Positions 17,019 to 25,300 of a DNA stretch of 64,000 nt are shown here, one piece after another. The DNA comes from CAVTWH01 sp963850915 (lineage in GTDB: Bacteria; Actinomycetota; Actinomycetes; Mycobacteriales; Micromonosporaceae). Position 1 is the first letter of the stretch. Every line of letters begins with the position of its first letter. A program made the position numbers and the translations under genes. Below the pieces are notes generated by a model. That model was not told the origin of the DNA. It saw only the letters and a program-made list of their open reading frames with translations, and made no database searches. The DNA is taken from the NCBI GenBank assembly GCA_963850915.1, contig CAWKND010000010.1, positions 992,001-1,056,000 of the forward strand. The letters run 5' to 3'.

Positions 17019-17972
17019 CTAGCCGGTGAGGCGGGCGGTGCCGACGAAGGTGAGCGCGGTGAGCAGCAGCAGTGCGCCGACACAGACCCCGGCCTGCACG
17101 AGGTTCCGCTTGTCGCGCGGCGCGTACGCCAGCCCGAGCCCGACGAGCACACCGATTACCAGGCCACCGACGTGCCCCGCCTTCGAGATGCCGGGAACGC
17201 TGAACGTGAAGATCAAGTTGATGATGATCACTGGGAGGATCGAGTTCGCGTTCCGACCCAGCTTTCGTAGCACCAGGTAGAGCGCGGCGAAGAGGCCGAA
17301 GATCGCAGTGGAGGCACCGGCGGAGAAGGCGTTCGGCGAGACCAGGTACGCGGCCACGTTTCCGCCCAGGCCGCACAGGAGGTAGAGCGCGGCGAACCGG
17401 ATCGGCCCGAGCAGCGCCTCCAGTGGCCGGCCGAGCACCCACAGCGCCCACATGTTCATCCCGATGTGCAGCAGGCCGTAGTGCATGAACATCGCCGTCA
17501 CCAGGCGGTAGTAGCCGCCGTCGGCGATGCCGGTGTAGTGGGTGGCGCCGGGTACGACGACGTTCGCGGGGTAGATGCCGTTGCCGAGTACCTGGAAGGA
17601 CGGACCGTGCACGGCGAGGTGCAGGCTCAGCGGGGTGGAGTCGCCGATCAGCCCGCCGACCCCGCTGCCGAACAAGGCTCCGCCGGCGCTGCGCGCGGAG
17701 AGCAGGGAGAGCACGAAGACCACGACATTGGTGACGATCAGCCCGATCGTCACGTACCCACGTGCACCCGCCGCGCTGCCCCCGAAGGCGGTCTGCGGGG
17801 CCCGTTGGGTACGCCGCCCCTCGGACACGCACTCCGGACACTGGTGGCCGACCGATGCCTCGCGCATGCACTCCGGGCAGATCGGCCGGTTGCAGCGGGT
17901 ACACCGGACGTAGGTTTCCCGCCCGGGGTGCCGGTAGCAGGTGGGTGCCCCGACCGGGGCGGCCTCCGTCAT
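17019..17972 (-). CDS. Rhomboid family intramembrane serine protease with N-terminal zinc-binding motif
   Basis: 317 residues. Residues about 10-52 hold four CxxC-like and His ligands (CYRHPGRETYVRCTRC, CPECMREASVGHQCPEC), a B-box-like zinc motif typical of actinobacterial rhomboids. Six or so helices follow, with HIGMNMWALWVLG, the catalytic Ser in GASTAIFG and catalytic His in GHVGGLVIG. The protein cleaves membrane proteins within the bilayer; substrates are unknown. It shares direction with the PPIase gene 59 bases upstream, a conserved neighbourhood in actinobacteria. Confidence 0.93.
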   Translation of the reverse strand: MTEAAPVGAPTCYRHPGRETYVRCTRCNRPICPECMREASVGHQCPECVSEGRRTQRAPQTAFGGSAAGARGYVTIGLIVTNVVVFVLSLLSARSAGGALFGSGVGGLIGDSTPLSLHLAVHGPSFQVLGNGIYPANVVVPGATHYTGIADGGYYRLVTAMFMHYGLLHIGMNMWALWVLGRPLEALLGPIRFAALYLLCGLGGNVAAYLVSPNAFSAGASTAIFGLFAALYLVLRKLGRNANSILPVIIINLIFTFSVPGISKAGHVGGLVIGVLVGLGLAYAPRDKRNLVQAGVCVGALLLLTALTFVGTARLTG

Positions 17973-18031
17973 GCCCGGAAGGGTAGCGCGCCGGCCCGGC
18001 ACGCTACCCATCCCGTCGAGCGTGTACGCGC

Positions 18032-18544
18032 CTAGCGGACGATCTCCAGGCGCTCGATCACGATGTCCTGCGCCGGCTTGTCGCCCGGGCCGACCCGCGT
18101 CGTGGCGATGGTGTCGACAACCTTCTTCGAGTCGTCGTCGGTCACCTCGCCGAAGATCGTGTGCTTGCGGTTGAGCCAGTCGGTCGCGGCCACCGTGATG
18201 AAGAACTGCGACCCGTTGGTACCCGGTCCGGCGTTCGCCATGGCGAGCAGGTAGGGCCGGTTGAACTGGAGCTCCGGGTGGATCTCGTCGGCGAAGGTGT
18301 ACCCCGGCCCGCCGCGTCCGGTACCGGTCGGGTCGCCGGCCTGGATCATGAAGTTGTCGATCACCCGATGGAAGATCGTCCCGTCGTAGTAGGGCCCGCT
18401 GCCCTTCTGCTGGGTACGCGGGTCGACGTACTCGCGCGTCCCCTCCGCCAGCTCGACGAAGTTCTTGACGGTCTTCGGAGCGTGGTTGTCGAACAGCTCG
18501 ACCCGAATCGGGCCGGCATTGGTGTGCAGAACCGCGTAGGTCAC
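18032..18544 (-). CDS. Cyclophilin-type peptidyl-prolyl cis-trans isomerase
   Basis: A 170-residue cytoplasmic cyclophilin. The core motifs FHRVIDNFMIQAGDP, TFADEIHPEL, LAMANAGPGTNGSQFFIT and HTIFGEV carry the catalytic Arg, Phe and Gln residues of the family. The GTG start at 18544 has a near-perfect ribosome site (gaggagg) six bases upstream; translation further upstream is not cyclophilin-like. It interconverts prolyl peptide bonds during folding. Confidence 0.96.
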   Translation of the reverse strand: MTYAVLHTNAGPIRVELFDNHAPKTVKNFVELAEGTREYVDPRTQQKGSGPYYDGTIFHRVIDNFMIQAGDPTGTGRGGPGYTFADEIHPELQFNRPYLLAMANAGPGTNGSQFFITVAATDWLNRKHTIFGEVTDDDSKKVVDTIATTRVGPGDKPAQDIVIERLEIVR

Positions 18545-18683
18545 GGGTTCCTCCTCAGTCAGCTGGTTGATCCTGTGTGATCCTGCCATCTGTCGGTTCG
18601 GGGTACGCAGCCGGGACCAAAAGGGCAATATGTCGTTTGGGGCCTGGCCCAACTGGGTAGGGCTGGACCAGGAGGTGTGACCA

Positions 18684-19493
18684 GTGTTCGGACGAAGCAA
18701 GGCGCAGACGCACGCCGAGTTGATGCGTAACGAACTCAACGACTCCTTGGACCACTTCATGCAGGCGGCGAACCATGGCGCGTCGGCGGTCGGAGCGGCC
18801 GCGGCGCCCAAATGGGAATCTGCCAAGTCAGCGGTTGCCCCCCGGGTCGATCATGCGCGTGGCTATGCCGCGAGCGGTTGGGGAAGCACCAAATCGCAGG
18901 CTGCCGCATTGATCGACGCGGCGGTCGCGGGTGCGAACGAGGCCAACAAGCAGGCGCAGAAGAAGGCCAAGAAGACATCGAAGCAGCTGCAGCATTCTTC
19001 GAAGAAGATGCAGAAGCAGGTGACCAAGGCGGTCGACGCCAAGGTTCACAAGAAGGAGAACGCGCGTTCGCGCAAGCGGACGATCGTGGGGCTGGTGGTA
19101 CTGGGCACGGCTGCCGGTGCTGGTGCGGCGTACGTGGCCCGGCGGCGCAGTCGCGCCAGGTGGGACGAGTACGACGCGACGTTCGACGCCCGCTCCGGGG
19201 TCGACACTGCGCGGGAAGCCATGTCTGACACCGCGGACAAGGTGACCGGCACTGCCTCCTCGTGGAAGGACGCGGCCGCCGACAAGTCAGCCGACATGGC
19301 CGACACCGTGGCGGACAAGACGCACACCGCGGCGGACAAGGCGCACAACGCGGCCGACAAGTCAGCCGGCAAGACCAAGGACGCGGCGAACTACGCGGCC
19401 GACAAGACGAAGGATGCGGCCGACTACGCGGCGGACAAGGCCGACGAGTTGGCCGACAAGGCGGCTTCGGCTGCCAAGAACAGCCGCGGCTGA
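18684..19493 (+). CDS. LEA-like/apolipophorin-like helical repeat protein
   Basis: 269 residues in three parts. An N-terminal helical region (1-85) precedes a very Lys-rich segment (about 90-130, KQAQKKAKKTSKQLQ). One short hydrophobic helix follows (about 133-150, TIVGLVVLGTAAGAGAAYV). The C-terminal third consists of repeated ADK-type units (TAADKAHNAADKSAG, KTKDAANYAADKTKDAAD). That last pattern, an amphipathic 11-residue repeat of Ala, Asp and Lys, is like group 3 late-embryogenesis-abundant proteins, which protect cells in desiccation. Ribosome site aggagg precedes GTG 18684. The stress role is inference. Confidence 0.75.
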   Translation: MFGRSKAQTHAELMRNELNDSLDHFMQAANHGASAVGAAAAPKWESAKSAVAPRVDHARGYAASGWGSTKSQAAALIDAAVAGANEANKQAQKKAKKTSKQLQHSSKKMQKQVTKAVDAKVHKKENARSRKRTIVGLVVLGTAAGAGAAYVARRRSRARWDEYDATFDARSGVDTAREAMSDTADKVTGTASSWKDAAADKSADMADTVADKTHTAADKAHNAADKSAGKTKDAANYAADKTKDAADYAADKADELADKAASAAKNSRG

Positions 19494-19514
19494 CGCCGAG
19501 ACACGCTGTCACCT

Positions 19515-19547
19515 GATCGGCCGGTACCCCACGGGTACCGGCCGATC
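19515..19547. terminator. Bidirectional terminator between LEA-like gene and corA
   Basis: gatcggccggtaccc (19515-19529) pairs perfectly over 15 bases with gggtaccggccgatc (19533-19547) around a three-base cac loop. It lies between two convergent genes and serves both directions. Each arm contains GGTACC. Confidence 0.85.
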
Positions 19548-19582
19548 GGCGTACGCCGCAGCCCGATCGGCGTACGCCGCAG
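19542..19582. repeat. 20-bp tandem direct repeat beside the terminator
   Basis: ccgatcggcgtacgccgcag occurs at 19542-19561 and exactly again at 19563-19582. The first copy overlaps the right arm of the terminator, so the duplication arose from the hairpin flank. It adds to the series of short duplications in gene-end gaps in this window. Confidence 0.9.
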
Positions 19583-19589
19583 TGGAACC

Positions 19590-20721
19590 TCAGAGCCAGC
19601 CGGACTTGCGGAACACGCGGTAGAGCACCAGGGAGAGCAGCAGGCACACCAGCATCACCGTGGGGAAGCCGTACTTCCAGTAGATCTCCGGTGGCATGTA
19701 CTTGAAGTTCATCCCGTAGATGCCGGCCACAGCGGTCCACACGGCGGCGATACCGGCCCAGGCGGCGATCTTGCGCATGTCGTTGTTCTGGTCGACGGTG
19801 ACCTGGGCCAGCCGCGCCTGCAGGATCGAGTTGAGCAGTTCGTCGAAGGACGTGACCTGGTCGACGGTCCGGGTCAGGTGGTCGTTGACGTCCCGGAAGT
19901 ACCGGCGGACCTCCTTGGGTACCTCCGGCAGCCGGCCGGCCACGATCGCGTCCACCGGCCGCTGCAGCGGTACGACCGCCCGCCGGAACTCCACCAGTTC
20001 CCGCTTGAGCTGGTAGATCCGGGAGATGCCGTCAGCCCGCGAGCTGTGTGTCGGGCGGGCGAAGACGGTCTCCTCGATCAGGTCGATGTCCACCTCGACC
20101 CCGGCAGCGCACTCGACGTAGGAGTCGACGACCCGGTCGTACACCGCGTGCGCGACCGACCACGGCCCCTGCTCGCAGCAGTTCGGGCTTGGACTCCAGC
20201 TCGGCGCGGACGGCACCGAGCCCGGCACCGGCGCCGTGCCGGACGGTGATCACGAAGTGCTCACCGATGAACATCATCACCGCGCCGGTCTCGACCACTT
20301 CCGAGTACTCGGTGAGTTCGCGGTGCTGGACGTACCGGGTGGTACGGACAACGGCGAACACCATGTCGTTGTACCGCTCGATCTTGGGCCGCTGGTGGCG
20401 GTTCACCGCGTCCTCGACCGGCAGCTCGTGCAGGTCGAAGACGGAGGCGATCTCGGCCAACTCGGCGGCGCCCGGCTCGTGCAGGCCGAGCCAGACGAAG
20501 GCGTGCGGACCCTTGCGGCGCGCGGTGTGCAGCGCCTCGGCGTAGTGCCACTCGCCGGGCTGCCGCTCGCCGTCGAGGTACAGGCCGCAGTCGACGATCG
20601 CGCTGGTGTTGCCGCCGTCCCGCTGGCCGGGTACGTCACCGTCGCGGTCGGGTACGCCCAGCATCCGGGTGACGGCGATGAACGCGCGGGAAAGCCCTCG
20701 CTGATCACGCTGCTCAGTCAC
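19590..20721 (-). pseudogene. corA: corA, magnesium/cobalt channel gene interrupted by one frameshift
   Basis: The N-terminal frame runs from GTG 20721 (good aggggggt ribosome site) through DLHELPVEDAVNRHQRPKIE and ends ELESKPELL. The C-terminal frame continues with EQGPWSVAHAVYDRVVDSYV, two membrane helices and the selectivity motif YGMNFKYMPP. The frames join near 20180 (reverse strand CTGCTGCGAGCAGG) and removing a single base restores a full CorA of about 376 residues. All family landmarks are otherwise present and codon use is normal on both sides. This is therefore either a very recent mutation or a sequencing error rather than an old pseudogene. Confidence 0.88.
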
Positions 20722-20753
20722 TGGGTACCCCCCTTTCTGTGCCCGGACAGCCG

Positions 20754-20783
20754 GCGAGCGCTCTCGCACCGGAGAGCGCTCGC
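20754..20783. promoter_or_regulatory. Perfect 12-bp inverted repeat upstream of corA
   Basis: gcgagcgctctc (20754-20765) and gagagcgctcgc (20772-20783) are exact complements around a six-base gap, 33 bases upstream of the corA start. It could be an operator, or a terminator for the aminotransferase gene that ends at 21006. The rest of the 20722-21005 gap holds an A/T-rich patch near 20900-20985 and no gene. Confidence 0.55.
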
Positions 20784-21005
20784 GGTCTGCCACTGAACCG
20801 TACCGCCGTGCCCAGGGGGTTGGCACCGGGTGGACCGTGCACTGGTGGGGGGTAGGGCGTGCGCGGCCCACCCGGTGCCGTGGGGGGCGGGGGGTTATGC
20901 CTTGAGGCGAATAGATACGCCGCGAGGATTTTGATTCATCAACCAACGCGTGCGTAACCCGCGTTTGGTGTCAAATATCTGACAAGTCCTCGCGCTTGAC
21001 GTCGC

Positions 21006-22107
21006 TCAGTCGGTCGACTGAACGGCCCGTACCGCATCCGCCAATCGGCGTACCCCCTCGTCCACCTGGTCAGCCGTGACTGCCGAGAAGGCCAGGCGCA
21101 GCGAGTGCTGGCCGCCTTCCAGCAGGAAGTCGCTGCCCTTGACCACGGCGACACCCCGGCTGGCCGCCTCCGGCAGCAGCAGGTCGACATCGACGTCCTC
21201 GGGCAGGTCGATCCAGAGGAAGTAGCCGCCGTCCGGCTCGGTGAACTGACGCCGGGGATGTGCTTGCGCAGCGACTCGGCCAGCAGCGTTGCCCGCTCGC
21301 GCAGGGCCGCGCTGACCGTGTCGATCGAGCGCTGGATGTCACCCGAGGCGCAGAACTGGTACACGATCGCCTGCGACACGATGCTCGGCGAGATGTACCG
21401 GTTGATGGCCTTCTTGCCGATCTCTGCCACCAGCTTGGCCGGGCCGACCAGGTAGCCGACGCGTACGCCGGGGCAGACCGTCTTGGTGAACGAGGAGGCG
21501 TGTACGACCGTCCCCAGCGGGTCCAGCTCCAGCATCGACGGGCAGCTTCTCGCCACGGAACCGGATATCGGCGTACGGGTCGTCCTCGAAGATGGTGAAG
21601 CCGTACTCCGCGGCGAGCTCCAGCAGGTCGTGCCGCTTCTCCAGGGACAGGGTGACACCTGCCGGGTTCTGGTAGTTGGGGATGATGTGCGCCAGCTTCG
21701 GGCGTACCCCGGACTCCAGCAGCGCGCGCAGCTCAGCCAGGTCGAGCCCGTCCGCCTGCAGGGTGATCTGGCCGGACGTCGGCACCCATGTTCTTCAGGT
21801 TCAGCAGCGTGCGGTCGTAGGTCGGCTTCTCCACGATCACCACGTCACCCGGCTTCACCAGGTGCTCGAAGAGGAACGCGTCCACCTCCAGTGAGCCGTT
21901 GGCGACCAGTACCTGATCGACTTCGACGCCGTGCTTGTCAGCGATCCACTTGCGCAGCGGCGGGTACCCGGTGGAGGCGCCGTACGGGGTCACCACGGTC
22001 GGGTCGGCGTCGAACGCCCTGGCGGCGGCGGCCTTGAGTCCCGCGACATCCACGATGTCCAGCGACGGCGCCCCGCGGGCAAAGGAAATGAGCTGCTCAG
22101 CGGTCAT
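21006..22107 (-). pseudogene. MocR/LysN-like PLP-dependent aminotransferase gene broken by three frameshifts
   Basis: Four frame segments join into one aminotransferase of about 366 residues. They are MTAEQLISFARGAPS to NLKNMGADV, then QITLQADGLDLAELRALL to FRGEKLP, then MLELDPLGTVVHASSFTKT to SLRKHIPG, then FTEPDGGYFLWIDLPEDV to AVRAVQSTD. PLP landmarks are present: IIPNYQNPAG, FTIFEDDPYADIR (Asp for the pyridine N) and SSFTKTVCPGVRVGY with the Schiff-base Lys. Each break (near 21776, 21540 and 21247) is fixed by one base. Family members act on 2-aminoadipate or aromatic and branched amino acids. The intact codon pattern argues for very recent mutation or read error. Confidence 0.87.
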
Positions 22108-22995
22108 GAGGCCCAAGGGTACGGAACGGCCGACGATCATCGGCGCCGACATCCCACCCGGTGGTCGGCGCCATTCCGCTGGACGGGATACCGGCGTCGG
22201 CCAGAGCGTTCGGGTCGCCGCCACCGCGCGCCCGGTCCACCAGGCCAGCTCATCGCCGGCCTTCGACCAACCCAATTGGAGGTACCCGCCGAGCAGCGCC
22301 AGATCAACCTGCCGCTCGAACCATCCGCCGGTCTCGATGCCCTCCGCCTCGAGTGCCTGCCGGTACGCGTCGATGCTGTCCTCCTTGGACTCGGGCAGCA
22401 GGTCGCAGTTGACCGCCAGGTACCAGGCCATGGCCGGCGTTGGTACGCGCCGCGTGCTCCGGGTTGGCGAAGGTGTACCGGCTGGCCATCGGCATCAGGC
22501 GCGCCCCGCCGTCGTACCCCCAGAACGCCGCGTGCAGGGCCGCCATGTGCCCGAGCAGCTGGCGGTGCTGGGCCAGCGGTACCGGCCCACCGGCCACGTT
22601 CACCAGCGTGTCACCCACGTCGCGCATCACCTGGCTCAGCCGGCCGGTCGCCGGTACCTACGCCATGCCCACGGTCGCGTGGTCGAAGCACGTGGGTAGC
22701 CGGCCCAGCAGGCCGTCCCGCCACATCACCAGCGCCCACGGCGGGCGCCCGTCCACCCCGTCCCCGGGTACCCGCATCAACCAGTCCAGGTCGGGCCCGA
22801 GGTGCTTCACCACGAAGCGGGTACCCCCGATGTATGCCCACTCGAACGGCGAGCCGGAGAGCGAATCGGCGTCTTGTCGATCGGCTCCAGCCGCCACCCG
22901 CCCGCTCCATCCGGCGGGCCGGACGTGCCGCCCTCCGAAGAGGCGGCCTGCGCGGAGAGCAGGTCGTCGAGGGTCTCGTGGATCGTCCGGTCCAT
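22097..22995 (-). pseudogene. Aminoglycoside-phosphotransferase-like kinase gene with frameshifts and an in-frame stop
   Basis: Pieces read MDRTIHETLDDLLSAQ, then SPFEWAYIGGTRFVVKHLG to FDHATVG, then MRDVGDTLVNVAGG and LGHMAALHAAFWGY, then AWYLAVNCDLLPES and GYLQLGWSKAGDELAWW. Together they resemble small-molecule phosphotransferases. Breaks lie near 22872 (shift), at 22658-22660 (in-frame TAG) and near 22435 (shift). The end is uncertain: in the last frame it runs on into the aminotransferase start at 22107, while a different frame stops at 22097. I recognise the fold only loosely; no substrate is suggested. Confidence 0.7.
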
Positions 22996-23005
22996 CCCCT
23001 GATTC

Positions 23006-23398
23006 TCAGGCTTTCGCCGGGGTTCGCTCCTGGGCCCACACGCGGAGGATGTCGCGGACCGAGATGATGCCGAGTACCTCGCCGTCGTCCAGTACCACCA
23101 GGTGCCGGAACCCGCCGCGTACCATCGCCGCCGCAGCTTCGGTCAGTGACCAGGTCGGCGCCGCGTAGACGACCTCCCAGGTCAGGTGGTCTCCGGCGCG
23201 CTCAACGTCCGGGTCGAGGCCGCGTCCGACGACGTGCAGGATGTCCCGCTCGGTCATGATCCCGACGCCCTCGGAGTCCGGGTCGTGTACCACCGCCGAA
23301 CCCACCCGGCGCTGCGACATCTGGGCCGCGACCTGCCGGATCGTGTGCTCCGGTCCGACTGTGAGCAGCTGCTTGCTCATCGCGTCGCCTACCTGCAT
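23006..23398 (-). CDS. Paired CBS-domain protein
   Basis: 130 residues forming two CBS motifs: DAMSKQLLTVGPEHT to GVGIMTERDIL (about 5-65) and WEVVYAAPTWSLTEAAAAM to VLGIISVRDILR (about 75-125). Such stand-alone CBS pairs bind adenosine nucleotides and act as energy-state sensors. The ATG at 23398 has a gaggg ribosome site; an upstream in-frame ATG at 23461 is less likely. It is intact although its downstream neighbours are frame-broken. Confidence 0.9.
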   Translation of the reverse strand: MQVGDAMSKQLLTVGPEHTIRQVAAQMSQRRVGSAVVHDPDSEGVGIMTERDILHVVGRGLDPDVERAGDHLTWEVVYAAPTWSLTEAAAAMVRGGFRHLVVLDDGEVLGIISVRDILRVWAQERTPAKA

Positions 23399-23515
23399 CG
23401 CACACCTCACCCTCGTCTCGGACCGACAGGGCCGGTCCGCTATATCGGACGTTACGGACATGGTGCGCCGGCCGGATCAGATTCACCAGAGTTACGCCCC
23501 GGTACGATCCGGCGT

Positions 23516-23794
23516 ATGCCGCTCGCGCCCCTGGTCTGCGTCGGCGCCCTGACCGGGGCGGAGCTGGCGCTGCTGAATCAGCTCAGTTCGCTGCGGTACC
23601 ACCGGGCCGACGCGCACGCCGCCGCCTGGCGGGAGGATGGGCGTACCGCCGCCGAAATGGGTGCGCTGCCTGCCGGAGAAGCGCGCGACGCGATCGAGTA
23701 CCGGACGAATGAGCTGGCCGCGACCGCCTGGTCGGGGTGTGACGTTGGTCAACGCGCCCGGCTCCGGGACGCCCTCGCCGAGCTTCCGTACTAA
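23516..23794 (+). CDS. Small hypothetical protein
   Basis: A 92-residue helical protein (GALTGAELALLNQLSSLRYHR, then ALPAGEARDAIEYRTNELA). Codon use is normal for the window and the gene ends 56 bases before the cytidylyltransferase. There is no clear ribosome site, signal or motif. I do not recognise it. Confidence 0.5.
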   Translation: MPLAPLVCVGALTGAELALLNQLSSLRYHRADAHAAAWREDGRTAAEMGALPAGEARDAIEYRTNELAATAWSGCDVGQRARLRDALAELPY

Positions 23795-23850
23795 CTGGGG
23801 GCGCTATCCTGCGACGGTTGGAGATTGGCCCGGCAAAGGAGTAATTCGCC

Positions 23851-24567
23851 GTGAATGTGGTCATACTGGCGGCCGGGATGGGTACCCGCCTGGGCCGGCC
23901 GTACCCCAAGCCGCTCACCCCGCTGGCGGACGGCCGTACCATCCTGCGCCAGCAGCTGGACCACCTCCGGCAGAACTTCGGCCGGCAGGCCCGGATCACC
24001 GTCGTGGTCGGCTTCAAGATGGATCTCATCATGGAGGCCGCCGCCGACGATGCCTCGTTCGTCTACAACGAGCTGTACGACCAGACCAACACCAACAAGA
24101 GCCTGCTCAAAGCGCTGCGACTGGCGCCGCCCGGCGGTGTGCTCTGGCTCAACGGCGACGTGGTCTTCGTCCCCGGCCTGATCGACTCGCTGCGCCCGCT
24201 GCTCGAGGCGGACCGTAGCTTTGTCGCGGTGAACACCGAGAGCGTGGCCGACGAGGAGGTCAAGTACACCCTCGACGGCGACGGGTACATCAAGGACCTG
24301 TCCAAGCAGGTGGTCGGCGGGCTGGGCGAGGCGGTCGGGATCAACTACATCGCCGCCGCCGACCGGGAGACCCTGATCGAGCACCTGGACCGCTGCGCCG
24401 ACCAGGACTACTTCGAGCGTGGGTTGGAGACGGCCATCGCCGAGGACGGCCTGCGGGTGACGGCGGTGGACATCAGCGCGTACGGCTGCGTCGAGGTCGA
24501 CTTCGAGCCCGATCTGCACCGCGCCAACCTGCTGGACAGCCGCGCTGTGGGCGCCGGCCCGGCATGA
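23851..24567 (+). CDS. LicC-like sugar/polyol- or choline-phosphate cytidylyltransferase
   Basis: 238 residues with the NTP-transferase loop VVILAAGMGTRLG at the N-terminus, a KPLTPLADG Lys segment, and LWLNGDVVFVPGL with the metal-binding Asp. It most resembles the phosphocholine/inositol-phosphate cytidylyltransferase group. It overlaps the CDP-alcohol transferase gene by four bases (ATGA), so the two enzymes should act in sequence: one makes a CDP-activated alcohol, the other transfers the phospho-alcohol group. The actual alcohol (choline, inositol, glycerol, other) is not readable. Confidence 0.85.
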   Translation: MNVVILAAGMGTRLGRPYPKPLTPLADGRTILRQQLDHLRQNFGRQARITVVVGFKMDLIMEAAADDASFVYNELYDQTNTNKSLLKALRLAPPGGVLWLNGDVVFVPGLIDSLRPLLEADRSFVAVNTESVADEEVKYTLDGDGYIKDLSKQVVGGLGEAVGINYIAAADRETLIEHLDRCADQDYFERGLETAIAEDGLRVTAVDISAYGCVEVDFEPDLHRANLLDSRAVGAGPA

Positions 24568-25298
24568 CCGCGCCCGGACGGCATACGGCCGCGCAGTTCC
24601 TGGCCCGAAACCGGGGCGGCGGCCTGTTCACCGAGGCGGTCAGCCAGCGGATCGGCTCGTGGTGCGCCGTCGGGGCCGAGCGCGCCGGGCAGCCGCCGAC
24701 CACGCTCACCCTGGTCAACTTCGTGCTGGGCGTGGGTACCTCGGTAGCGGTGATCATGCTCGCCGGCCCGATGCAGCGGGGCACCGTACCGGCCTGGCTG
24801 GTCGGGCTGGCCGCGCTCCTGCTCTGGCAGCTGGCGTACGCCATGGACTGTGCGGACGGGCAGCTCGCCCGGGTCACCGGCCAGGGCAGCCCGGCCGGGG
24901 CCCGGATCGACGTGCTGTGTGACATCGGACTGCAGATCAGCCTGGTCGCGTCGGTTGCCGCCGTTGCCGAGGCGTACCGGCCGGGTACCCCCACCTGGCT
25001 GGTGGCACTGTTCGCCGGTACCTGGATGGTCAACCTCGTGACGTCGGTGATGCAGCAGACCGACTCCGCGCAGAGCCTGGTGGTCTCCCGCTCGCCGCTG
25101 GTACGCCTGGTCAAACTCGTGCGTGACTACGGTGCCGTGGTCGCCGTACTGGCCCTGGTGATCGCGTTCCGGCCCGACTGGACAGTGTGGGCGATGGTCG
25201 TCTTCACCGTGGTGAACGCGGCATTCCTGCTGGCCAGCATCGTGGTCACCGCCCGCACCGCGCTCCACGCCACACCCGTACCGGCGGCGCGAGACTAA
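24564..25298 (+). CDS. CDP-alcohol phosphatidyltransferase family membrane enzyme
   Basis: 244 residues with about six helices. The family motif DxxDGxxARxxxxxxxxGxxxDxxxD is complete (DCADGQLARVTGQ, then GARIDVLCD), so the metal site should work. It lies right after the cytidylyltransferase (4-base overlap) and 2 bases before the flippase, so it belongs to a surface-polymer operon rather than to general phospholipid synthesis. The acceptor is unknown. Confidence 0.9.
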   Translation: MTAPGRHTAAQFLARNRGGGLFTEAVSQRIGSWCAVGAERAGQPPTTLTLVNFVLGVGTSVAVIMLAGPMQRGTVPAWLVGLAALLLWQLAYAMDCADGQLARVTGQGSPAGARIDVLCDIGLQISLVASVAAVAEAYRPGTPTWLVALFAGTWMVNLVTSVMQQTDSAQSLVVSRSPLVRLVKLVRDYGAVVAVLALVIAFRPDWTVWAMVVFTVVNAAFLLASIVVTARTALHATPVPAARD

Positions 25299-25300
25299 CG

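Noticed and set aside
20150..20200. Programmed frameshift in corA
   Set aside because: There is no slippery heptamer with a downstream structure, CorA is not known to use frameshifting, and the neighbouring genes show the same kind of one-base breaks.
21733..22431. Apparent fusion of the phosphotransferase C-terminus to the aminotransferase N-terminus
   Set aside because: The single frame arises because the normal stop between them is not in that frame near a region full of indels. MTAEQLISFARGAPS at 22107 is a typical aminotransferase start, so two genes are more likely.
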